Source of the DNA: Sebastes aleutianus
Lineage: Eukaryota > Chordata > Actinopteri > Perciformes > Sebastidae
Assembly: GCA_916700875.1 (NCBI GenBank)
Contig: CAKAKS010000038.1
Span: 9,651,719-9,715,718, forward strand
Length of the DNA: 64,000 nucleotides
Direction: 5' to 3'
Position numbers and translations under genes: made by a program. The notes under the pieces are model-generated. The model saw only the letters and a program-made list of their open reading frames with translations, was not told the DNA's origin and did no database searches. Below are positions 35,925 to 44,713 of the stretch, in pieces. Every line of letters starts with the position of its first letter. Position 1 is the first letter of the stretch.

Positions 35925-36516
35925 TAGTGATGTGCAGGTCGCGAACGAGCCGGTTCAAAGAGCCGGCTCTTAAAGTGAACGATAAGAGCCGGCTTTTTTT
36001 ATTTTATTTATTTTTTATTAATTCAAGGCAGAATGATAGGATGATCTTCTCCGCGCCACGGGCACTCCATGCACTGACTGTGACTGAATGTTGTTTTAAT
36101 GACGTCCGTGCGACCAATCAGGTGATGACAGACAAGGATCATACCATCAAGTAGGGAGGGGTGGGGGTGCGGGGCGCGTTGACGGTCTACAGGTACAGAG
36201 CAGGAGGAAGAAGAGGAGAGAAAGAGAGAGAGGTGTGTGGTGCGCGAATAGCAGACAAGATGAATGACAGTCGGAAACGAAGCAGCATGTAAAATTACGG
36301 TATTCTGGAAATTATAAGGTTTAGTATAATTATATTGAATAATTTAAGTGATATATGTGCACGCATACTAATCATAGGTCAAAACAGCTAAAGCTAAATT
36401 TGGCTGAATTATAAAAGGCAGAAGTGGTAAAATGAAGAGCTGAAAGAGCCGGCTCTTCTTGGTGAGCTGAGCCAAATGATCCGGCTCACTAAAAAGAGCC
36501 GGAATTCCCATCACTA
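35925..36516. mobile_element. hAT-like MITE with GAGCCGGCTCTT termini
   Basis: The left end is TAGTGATGTGCAGGTCGCGA with AAAGAGCCGGCTCTTAAAG just inside. The right end reads GAAAGAGCCGGCTCTTCTTG, then AAAAAGAGCCGGAATTCCCA-TCACTA. TAGTGATG and CATCACTA pair, and the AGAGCCGGCTCTT palindromes sit near both ends. The family is familiar in fish. No clear 8-bp target duplication was seen (CAGGTTAC against CTGAACGC). Non-coding, 592 bp, with a GA-rich middle. Confidence 0.7.
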
Positions 36517-37019
36517 CTGAACGCACCTGTTGGCCCGTGTTAATTAGCCCCTGTGACGTAGGTGCAGCCTATCAGCATCTAACTAATAGAGAAGAACGGT
36601 TACAAAAAGCCACTAATTGACACTAAAACAGTCCAAAACTCTGACTGGTATATGTTCTTATAGTTGCATGATACAAACCTCGTATGTATCTGTACAAGGA
36701 CTAGTTACCCAGCATGAGAGTCCCAGAGTCAGCACTAAATTGTTGCAAGACTGTTACAAAAAAAGCGTTCAAAGTATCTTCTTCCTGAGTTGCTACTGTG
36801 CATCCGCTCTGCCTTCAATTCAATAGGCTATAATGAGCTGCTAATGGACATTTCACTTAATACAAGATAAAAATAACTCTATAAACATGATAAGGAGGGG
36901 TTGTCAACAAAGTGTCGCAAAAGAATGTACGAAATACCTCTCTGTCACTTCTCGGCTCCTCGTTATGTCAGAAGCATATCAAGAGGAGGATGCGGTAGTG
37001 TGCAAATTGCTTTCTTTAC
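36517..37019. other. non-coding, no gene seen
   Basis: Unique-looking sequence between the MITE and the CpG-rich island; no exon supported. Confidence 0.3.
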
Positions 37020-37330
37020 ATCTCTGTTGATGTTGCTCTGACGCGGGAAGCGAACGGCAGACTGAGGCAGAACAACAGGACAGGCAGCCGGTGCATTTAG
37101 TTGTCTGAGAAAGTTATTCCGTCAGAGACACTTCAGTCACCGCCGAGGAGGAGGCAGTGCGTCGGTGTCACAGAGCTGCACAACCCGCTGATGCTGCTGC
37201 TGCTGCTGTCACGTAGCCGAGCGGGCGTGTCTCCGGTGAGAGCTGTCACCAAACACTCCTCCCTCCTCTCTCTCTACCTCCCTCCTCCCACACCGAGCAC
37301 AGCGTGTCAAAACATGGTGCCTTCAGGTGC
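37020..37330 (-). promoter_or_regulatory. CpG-rich first exon or promoter candidate
   Basis: This is one of the more CpG-rich unique stretches in the window (GACGCGGGAAGCG, CACCGCCGAGG, GCCGAGCGGGCGTG). On the minus strand a GA-rich leader is followed by an ATG at 37096 that opens MHRLPVLLFCLSLPFAS, a good signal-peptide shape. The frame reaches a possible donor AT/GTAAAG at 37020/37019 just before a stop. On the plus strand an ATG at 37191 opens MLLLLLSRSRAGVSP and meets CCG/GTGAGA at 37235/37236. Only one, or neither, can be real. The minus reading would place a first exon 2.8 kb upstream of the exon candidate at 34014-34202. Its phase (2) selects the alternative frame there, which is also open. 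Confidence 0.25.
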
Positions 37331-37469
37331 TGCTCGAAAGATCCTCCATCCTAGAGTAAGAAGTTTGTTTGACATACTTTCAGGCCTGTTCCAAAACACC
37401 AATTTAAAAATCTTGTCATCATATTTAAAGTCACCATGAACAAAGTTTAGTTATTCAGATGCAGCAGAT
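37331..37469. other. short unique stretch
   Basis: No feature recognised. It separates the CpG-rich island from the duplicated retroposon tail. Confidence 0.3.
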
Positions 37470-37681
37470 TTAAGTTCAAGTTCAAGTTCAAGTTCAAGAT
37501 CAAGACCTTTATTTGTCGCCGAGGGGCAATTGGTTTTGCAGCAGTCGCAAACAACAACAACAACAACAACAACATCTCATCACAATAAGACAATATACAC
37601 ATACTATACATTCCCACATACTAAAACACTAAAAAAGGTGAAACCTTGAAGTACCAAAAATTAAAAGAGTTACAATATTAA
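37470..37681 (-). repeat. retroposon tail, tandem unit A
   Basis: Runs from TTAA at 37470 to TTAA at 37678-37681. Read on the minus strand it ends in CCCCTCGGCGACAAATAAAG followed by a (CTTGAA)-type repeat, the 3' terminus of a non-LTR retroposon. It contains an (AAC)n run at about 37550-37574. Unit B at 38301-38513 repeats it almost base for base. Confidence 0.8.
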
Positions 37682-38304
37682 AGGGACTGTTTGTAAGATT
37701 CAGGAATGCTTGTTAAAAGCGACACCTGTGGCCGTTAAGTCAACGAAAGTCAGCGTCGGGCTTGCGCTTGCTCGCTCTAAATAGACGATGAATGAACGAG
37801 CATCGCTCAAAACAGTGAGGCGACACAAGTCAGCTAAAACCACAATATCACTCTATATTTCACCTGCTTGGCAGTAATGTTAGCTGACCAGACGAAGGTC
37901 TCTCCATGAATCACTGCTGATCCTAGTGTTGGCTTTTCCTGCTTCAGCCTCCCGACCGCCGGGAACAGGGGAGACACCGGCACCCGGTCGGAGACGATAA
38001 CGTTACTCGCTGCAGAGCTCCGTCACCTCACAAGACACGGGAAACCTCTGTTGGTCTGGAGGAGCTGCAGCATTTATTTCTGCACAAACGTCCACTGTAC
38101 ATCCACTAGATATTCTCAGAGCTAAACTAACTCTTCTGCAGTGTGTAGTGTGCCTGCATACACAAGAGGTGGAGCGAGCTGTGAGTGAAGGCAGGCAGAG
38201 GAGCAGAGGAGTCTGAGTCTGAACAGTGTAGCCACATGCGAGCGTGCATGGGAAACCGACCCGGTTGATTTATACGTGTAAAAAGTTACAAACAGTCACT
38301 TTAA
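37678..38304 (-). mobile_element. TTAA-flanked piggyBac-like MITE, copy 2
   Basis: TTAA lies at 37678-37681 and 38301-38304. The ends are AGGGACTGTTTGTAAGATTC and AAAGTTACAAACAGTCACT, which pair as inverted repeats. The interior is the inverted counterpart of the element at 14364-14837 with extra sequence (about 38090-38240) missing there. Non-coding. It sits exactly between two copies of a retroposon tail. Confidence 0.85.
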
Positions 38305-38373
38305 GTTTAAGTTCAAGTGCAAGTTCAAGACCTTTATTTGTCCCAGAGGGGCAATTGGTTTTGCAGCAGTAGC

Positions 38374-38405
<32 letters not shown>

Positions 38406-38513
38406 TCTCATCACAATAAGACAATATACACATACTGTATATTCCCACATACTAAAACACTGAAAAAAGGTGAAACCTTGAAGTACCAAAAATTAAAAGA
38501 GTTACAATATTAA
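38301..38513 (-). repeat. retroposon tail, tandem unit B
   Basis: A near-identical copy of unit A, again bounded by TTAA (38301-38304 and 38510-38513). The differences are a longer (AAC)n run (about 38376-38404) and a few substitutions, for example CCCAGAGG for CGCCGAGG. Confidence 0.8.
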
Positions 38514-38540
38514 GACCCATTTCGGGTACAAGCGGCCGAA

Positions 38541-38920
38541 ATGGGTTTCCTCAGGAGGATGGCTGGCGTCTCCCTTAGAGATAGGGTGAGAAGCTCAGTC
38601 ATCCGTGAGGGACTCGGAGTAGAGCTGCTGCACCTTTGTGTTGAATGGAGCCAGGTGAGGTGGTTCGGGCATCTAGTGAGGATGCCCCCTGGGCGCCTCC
38701 CTTGGGAGGTGTTCCAGGCATGACCAGCTGGGAGGATGCCACGGGGAAGACCCAGGACTAGGTGGAGAGATTATATCTCCACACTGGCCTGGGAACGCCT
38801 TGGGATCCCCCAGTCAGAGCTGGTTAATGTGGCCCGGGAAAGGGAAGTTTGGGGTCCCCTGCTGGAGCTGTTGCCCCCGCGACCCGACCCCGGATGAGCG
38901 GTTGAAGATGGATGGATGGA
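38541..38920 (+). mobile_element. LINE ORF2 C-terminus with a single in-frame stop
   Basis: A 118-codon frame from 38541 to the stop at 38895-38897 is interrupted only by TGA at 38721-38723. It encodes the C-terminal tail typical of a fish non-LTR retrotransposon: MAGVSLRDRVRSSVIREG, then RWFGHLVRMPPGRLP, then RGRPRTRWRDYIS and WERLGIP. The RW-x-GH-x-x-RMP box and the Arg-rich RPRTRW box are the diagnostic parts. It ends at GAAGATGGATGGATGGA, the usual tail. The 5' part, with reverse transcriptase and endonuclease, is absent, so it is a 5'-truncated dead copy, but fairly young. The clade is not certain. Confidence 0.8.
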
Positions 38921-39018
38921 CAATATAGGTGAAATACTGTCAATACAATTTTTTTATTTATTTTTTTTCAATTCAACAGTAAGGGGGAAATAGCCGATAT
39001 TGTATATAGTCTAATGTG
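38921..39018. other. short AT-rich spacer
   Basis: No feature recognised; contains a poly-T run. Confidence 0.3.
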
Positions 39019-39422
39019 TAGGGCTGTTCCAAATACCATTTTTTGCGCTTCAAAGATTCTGTGAGTAAAATTCGAAGGTATTCGAAGCTTTGCTTCGCGG
39101 CGTGACGCAGCAGGCTGACATGTTCTGTCTGTCTCCATTTCCACCGTTTCAGTGCCGCTGCCATACACACACCTATACACACAACAAACAGCGATATCTG
39201 TCTGAGAAGAAAAGAATAATAATGCATGCTGAATATGAATTATGAATAATGTTATGGGATCATTCCTTACTTCATGGGCTATTTTGGGATTTATACATTA
39301 TTATTATTACATGCTTATATGTAAACAAAAAAAATTAACAAAAGCAAAAAAACGAAGCATTCAAATACTGATTTGGATCTTGAATACCATGGCAACGGTC
39401 GAAGCTTCGAAGCATTCATCTA
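39019..39422. mobile_element. hAT-like MITE (TTCGAAG type), shortened
   Basis: Starts TAGGGCTGTTCCAAATACCA and holds the AAATTCGAAGGTATTCGAAG and GTCGAAGCTTCGAAGCATTC boxes known from a fish hAT-like repeat. The octamers CTAATGTG (39011-39018) and CAAATGTG (39423-39430) match 7 of 8. The expected AACAGCCCTA right terminus is missing, so the right end has decayed or been lost. Confidence 0.55.
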
Positions 39423-40270
39423 CAAATGTGTCAAAAAAATTAAAAACAAAACAACAAAAATGATTGACAATAGACAATAAAGGCAAAACAGAAATAGGCC
39501 TACTATCCTGAACTAGGTGCTCACATAGCACAAGTGCACACATGTGTACAATATTTGGCATCCAGTACTAATCTTTAATATTTCCTACAGTATCTGAAAG
39601 CAGCAAAGGCTCTACTACAGTAGGAGAAGCCGACCTTCCCTGCTGGAGGTCAGGTCAGGCCTGCAGTGTCAGAATTAGCCTATGCTCATGGAAATGCATT
39701 TATAATAATATAACACTATCTTTTTTTATCTATTATAGTCTAACCTAAACTGTAATTTGACCTCATTGATACTTCTACAGTTTATCCAATAGATTTCTAA
39801 TACTTGAAAAAACCCCGATAATTTTTAAAGAAATACAATTATGTATTACCCTGAAATAAAGAAAAGAAACACATTTTCTTTCTTTCTTCTTTTCTTGCTT
39901 TTACCCTCTGTGGTTCCCATAAGGTTTGGCTTATGACAAAGTGGTGTGACCCCTTGTCACAGTTTGTAACCTTAGTGCAGACCTGAGTTGTGAGCAGTTC
40001 AACCAAATAGTGAGTTTTCCTTTTGGGTTAATTGGGAACCAATTGGCAGGGAATTACTGTAGATACATTATCAGCAATACTCAATAATGGCCACAAGGTG
40101 GCAACATAAACTCAATAAACACTGAGTAGAATGAGGCCTGTTTCAACCAACTCTGCTTGGATTTGTAAAGATATACTATAACTCACTAAACTGCACATTT
40201 TCAAATGATAAAATGTAATTTGACTGTTGCATGTAACTGCTCTGTGGTTCTCTCTATGTCAGTGTTGTGA
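39423..40270. other. non-coding, no gene seen
   Basis: AT-rich unique-looking sequence. CCACAAGGTGGCAAC at about 40092 is a weak CTCF-like match. Confidence 0.3.
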
Positions 40271-40299
40271 TGTGTGTGTGTGTGTGTGTGTGTGTGTGT
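40271..40299. repeat. (TG)n microsatellite
   Basis: Perfect run of about 14 units. Confidence 0.95.
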
Positions 40300-40385
40300 C
40301 AGTAGGAGGGAATGATAAGACTCCAGTGTGCAGTTATTTATAGTCTTTCTGTGCTCTTTTGATCATTGTTAAGCTCTGTGTGCAG

Positions 40386-40650
40386 TGTTTACCCTAAATG
40401 GGGCCTTCCAATCTGCTGAGCTGAGCTATAACATGAGGAAGGCATCATATGGGTGTTGGCCCATTGTGCCGTCTTCGTCTGCCTCAACTTCGAGGCCATA
40501 CTGGAGCTCCGTCTCATCCAAGCAGAATGGCAGCACACAAACGAACAACTGCTCAGACAGGCGGGCCTTCGTCTGCTCTGACGGAGCCGCCACGTTGCCA
40601 GAGACGGCAGACAGGCAGTCAGAGAGGCAGGTGGATCGGCAGGCGGAGGG
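40386..40650 (+). other. CG-rich multi-frame open stretch, weak exon candidate
   Basis: An acceptor-like CTCTGTGTGCAG precedes 40386 and a donor-like GGG/GTAAGG follows 40650. The plus frame between them is open, with peptide including KASYGCWPIVPSSSAS and NCSDRRAFVCSDG. However, other frames on both strands are also open for 130-190 codons over the same DNA, which argues that the openness comes from CG-rich composition. I do not recognise any of the peptides. Confidence 0.15.
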
Positions 40651-41039
40651 GTAAGGCGCCACGAGGAGCAGGAGCCCCGTACGCTCGGAGGGGCCCCCTC
40701 TGCGTATCCAGGCTGGGCATGTGTCCTCTGTGGAAGCCAGCAGGGACACACAGTCAGGCATGTCAGCGGCCCCAGCCGGCACAAGCAGATGTTTTCTGGG
40801 CATTGTTGTTCCGCTTCTCTGGTAATTGTTTTCCTTCAGGGCCAGCCAGTGGGACAAGGTGCCAGGTTGTGTTGTGGGAAGGAGTTATGGAGAGACAGAG
40901 TGTATTATCAATCAGCAATGGCTGTTCCACACAGACCGTCCATCTTTTTCCTTGTGCTCCATGTGGCTTGAGCAACAGAAACGGGGGAAGCCGGGGTATC
41001 ACAATCATAATGCTGTGTTAATGATGACGGTGAGCTGTC

Positions 41040-42030
41040 ATTTCAAAACTGTAAAGGTATTTGTTGTCCATCCTATTATTGCTATCTTGTTGTCTTACAC
41101 AGTCATGTACTCCTGTGCCCCCACTGCAAAGATGACATCTTCTAATCTGCAGACTGACTTTAACACCCTGCAGCATGTCCTTTCGGAGCTGAAATTGCTT
41201 TTAATCTCAACCAAAACTAAAACTATGATTTTCTCTCCTGGGCGAACAAAAGGTCAAACCTCAGGCTGTTGACAATTACAAATACTTGGGAATTTGGATG
41301 GGCAAAAGTTTGAATTTTAAATGCCATATAGGCCATCTTGCAAAGGAATTAAAATTCACACTGGGTTTTCTGTACAGGCTAAAGTCATGTTTTTCCATGG
41401 CATCAACTTGACACTTAGATGCTGGCGTTTTCTTGACTCAGATGGATTTTGGTGATACAATTCACAGGTTCGCCTCACTGTCCACCTTGTCCAAACTTGA
41501 CCCCCTGTATCACCCAGCCTTGCGGTATGTCACTAATTGTAGCTTCAGGACCCAGCATGGTAGACTTTGTGTACATTTTAGTCTATAAGATCATCTCTGA
41601 CAAATTTCCTACTTACTTAGGCCGGAAGTTTGTATTTCTGCAAAACGGTTTTAATCTTACATCACATAAATGGCTTCAGTTTAAGGTGCTTTCTATCAGT
41701 ACAGAAGCTGGCAAAACAAGCCTGTTCCACTACGGTCCTGGTCCTGGAACGATCTGCAGGCCAAGCATAAACTTGAGACCCTTATCTCTTTAAATGATTT
41801 TAAAAATAGAATAAAGGAAGTGGTCACTGCTAGCTGCCGTTGCTTCAATTAAATAACACACACATGACCAACATGCTGCCCTGTTAATGCACTGTTTGCT
41901 GCCGTGATTCAATGTTGTTGTCTTGTTTTGTGTTAGATGCTATTTGATCCTGTCTTGGTTAGGTCTCACTTATGAAAGAGGTTTTAATCTCAATGTGACT
42001 TTCTGGTTAAATAAAGGTTATATATATTAT
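41040..42030 (+). mobile_element. decayed LINE ORF2 (reverse transcriptase end) and 3' tail
   Basis: Fragments of a fish L2/CR1-like reverse transcriptase appear in order across several frames. TVMYSCAPTAKM falls where YADDTV-type sequence is expected, with the two catalytic Asp residues missing. Then follow LQTDFNTLQHVLSELKLLL, TKTKTMIFSPGR, VDNYKYLGIWMG, HLAKELKFTLGFLYRLKS and LSTLSKLDPLYHPALRYVTN. Near the end come SLNDFKNRIKEVV and CRCFN followed by a stop. The 3' tail has CTTTCTGGTTAAATAAAGGT at about 41999-42018, the usual terminus of these elements. Several frameshifts and stops show it is long dead. The ORFs at 40826-41272 and 41449-41793 are parts of this relic. Confidence 0.82.
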
Positions 42031-42319
42031 TGAGAGTCTAAATCTGCATTTCAAAGTTTTACATGGCATGAATGGGTTTCTTTGCATCGTGCGCAACTGC
42101 TAGTGTCTGAGGATTTTGCAGCATCTTGGTAATGTGAAGTCACAGACACTTAGCAGTTTGTTATGGAACAGAAAACAGCTAATTCACTCCGACTGTGTGA
42201 GTGTTATCCTGTGATCCCATGTCGAAAAATGCCCTCTTAATTAGCACAGTGAACTACTGAGACCTTATTACGGGGTCAAATGTACTGCAGACCTTGTGTA
42301 GAGCAGAGGCAGAAAAGAC

Positions 42320-42333
42320 CCACTAGGGGGCAC
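42320..42333 (+). promoter_or_regulatory. CTCF-type binding motif
   Basis: CCACTAGGGGGCAC fits the vertebrate CTCF core consensus CCASYAGRKGGCRS at all but at most one position. It lies in repeat-free sequence just right of the LINE relic. Occupancy cannot be judged from sequence. A poorer match, TCCACAGGGGGCGCC, lies at about 60124-60138 inside a probable repeat. Confidence 0.5.
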
Positions 42334-42833
42334 TTTGAGACTTTGGATCAAAAGCAGGAGCAACAGAGGCGCTTTTGTGCAAAGTAAACTATAGTTTGGG
42401 GGTTTATTCTGTGTAAATTTTGTGTTAAAATAAAAAGTAATGCATTTTGTTGCGTGGATTTACATGCTACCATTCCTCCTTCACCCTGGTAGTCCTCTGT
42501 TGTGCATCATTCAGGCTGTGGAACTGCTTTCAGAGGTTTTATTCTAGGGGGTTTCATGGATGATTTTATGAGACTTTTCAGCTACTGCAGGGCTCAATCC
42601 ATCATTTGAACTTTTTCAGTGTCGAACACAATAAGCAGTTCGTCATCCGTTCCCTGGAAGGAGCACCGATTCAAGAGAGGGATCTTGATGGTGAAGCTGC
42701 TCTCATCTGTTCATCGTGGCATGCCACACTCCTGGGAAGCTGCAGCCTTCACTAAAAGCCAGTGTCAAGATGTTAAGCTTTTTACAGGCTGACGCAAGAT
42801 GTAAGTAATTTGGTCCAATCATGTTTTCATTTT
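42334..42833. other. non-coding, no gene seen
   Basis: Unique-looking sequence without exon signals. Confidence 0.35.
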
Positions 42834-42857
42834 TATATATATATATATATATATATA
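42834..42857. repeat. (TA)n microsatellite
   Basis: Perfect TA run followed by imperfect AT-rich sequence. Confidence 0.9.
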
Positions 42858-44533
42858 AATATATAATTGTAGGTGTTAAGAGCGCTGTTAAGAGCATGTG
42901 GGGAAGGCAGACAGAAAAAGCTTCAGCCATGGAATCTGCTGTTCACACGCGGAGCATTGGATGATTTCATAATCTGCCTTCACTGCCAATAGATTCAAAG
43001 TGAAAATAGAACCAATGTCACATCTGCCTTTTCACTATTTTTTGTGCGACATCCATTTGCCTAATCCCGTAGTGAACATCATCCATGTCAGACAGTGTTT
43101 AGACCCTGTGTGAGTCTGTTTGTTTGGTGTCTGTTGAGCCTTTTCTCTGTAGCCGCTCCGCCACGCTGCAGAGGCGTCTGAGGCCCCCGTGGCTCCGGGG
43201 GTCACGCAGCAGCCTTGTGAAGTTGTGGCGGCTACCACAGCACGTCTCGCTGTGTACGCCGGCAGGACGAGGCACAACAGTCCGGTCTGATTACAGAGTA
43301 GCACCTTTTGGCCCCCATATTTCTCACACCCAGGATGAAGGAGTGACAGTATCTGTGGGATAAGCCTGTTTTGGGATGAGATGGGATTTACACAAGAGAG
43401 AGAGAGAGAGTGGGTGGCATACCTGAGCAGAAAGTAGGAAGAAGAATGCAGCAAAGTTTACATTTGAAATTAAATGTTTTTACAGGATAGCCCTAATGAG
43501 AATAAGACCTGAAAATATTACTCACTCTCATTATTTGGGTCTGATATAGTGTTTATTTGTGACACATACGTGCCTGCTCCTCGTCACTGAATCATACCTG
43601 TCAAAGTCACATCAACCATGAGTCAAACCCCGCCCACCGTCGGTGTGATTGACAGCTCAGGCAAAGTTCAAACACCACGCTCCAGATCATCACCAAAATA
43701 CAGCTGCTGCCGCATGAGAGAATGAGCACCTCTGAGTCACACAACAGGACCTCGAAAAATCTTAGTCACACATTGATTTTTGTCATCGTTGCTTCCTGGT
43801 CAACGGAACACTCAGATAGACGAATATATGTTTATATAGGAATAAAAATCCATGTATTCTCATAGGAAAATTAATTGTATCTTGAGCCTGAAGGTGAATA
43901 AAAATAGAGAATAAAAAAGGAAAAATATAAATTTCTGATATTTAAATAGCAGTGATAATAAGCACAATTTTGCATGTTCCTTTTATTTGAATTTAAACTC
44001 CTTTTCTACAGTTTTTTACATTTTGCATCATACATATTCAGGACAAAAGCTCAACGTGTTCCAAGAGTAGTGGTGTTGCTAAAACTAGCAAGAGGACAAA
44101 AGAACTGCGCCTGCTGATATACCATGTGTCAACCGCCCTGTTTCTGTGTGTGTGTATGTGTGTGTGTGTGTGTATGCATGCATAGCGTGCGTTTGTGTGC
44201 AAGTGTGTGTGTGGGTGCCTATGAGCAAGCACATGCATACATTTGTGTCAACCACAGTGTGCAAAGAGGTGGCACATTTTTTTCTTCTTCTTTTCCACGG
44301 GTGTGAACTGTAAAAGAATTACAGTCCAATTAGTTTTATTATGGTTTTAAAAGATCCAACCAGAAAAAAACGAGTTTAATTGGTGAATTTAAGTTGTTAT
44401 GATCTGAAACATAAAGGAGAAATTAGGTACAAAAAAAACTTAAAACAATTTTTGACCAAGGAGATTCTCTTACATTTTAGTTTTATGTTTTTGAATTTTT
44501 CGCTTTGTGCTTTTAAATTATATCCCGTCACCA
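42858..44533. other. non-coding with one CG-rich stretch
   Basis: At 43154-43290 a CG-rich segment follows a good acceptor, GAGCCTTTTCTCTGTAG. The frame after it (PLRHAAEASEAPVAPG...) stays open for 45 codons to a TGA. It could be a terminal exon on the plus strand, but alternative frames are open too. A TG-rich tract lies at 44145-44173. Otherwise nothing is seen. Confidence 0.25.
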
Positions 44534-44713
44534 ATGGACTTCCGTAATATAGTCATATTGACTTTAATTTTAGTCTTGTTTTGTCACTCATCAGAAAGTC
44601 ATCACAGCGACTGCACATCAGTGAATCCAGTCGACTGGATGTGTGTGTGTACAGGCTACGTTACTTCATGTAAAACTGCTATGCCCGAGTGTTACTTTGA
44701 GTGTGTGTGTTGA
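44534..44713 (+). other. small Cys-rich secreted-peptide-like ORF, doubtful
   Basis: A 59-codon frame starts at ATG 44534. It opens MDFRNIVILTLILVLFCHSS, which has the charge and hydrophobic core of a signal peptide with a likely cut after SSES. A 37-residue Cys-rich segment with seven Cys follows, ending YFECVC. Two of the Cys pairs come from short TGTGTG runs, the Cys number is odd, and no promoter, splice site or poly-A signal was found nearby. I do not recognise a family. Chance is the more likely explanation. Confidence 0.15.

Noticed and set aside
37020..37096. Possible start of a PDGF-D-like secreted protein (MHRL start)
   Set aside because: Only a few residues agree and the frame hits a stop right after the signal peptide; not enough to name a gene.
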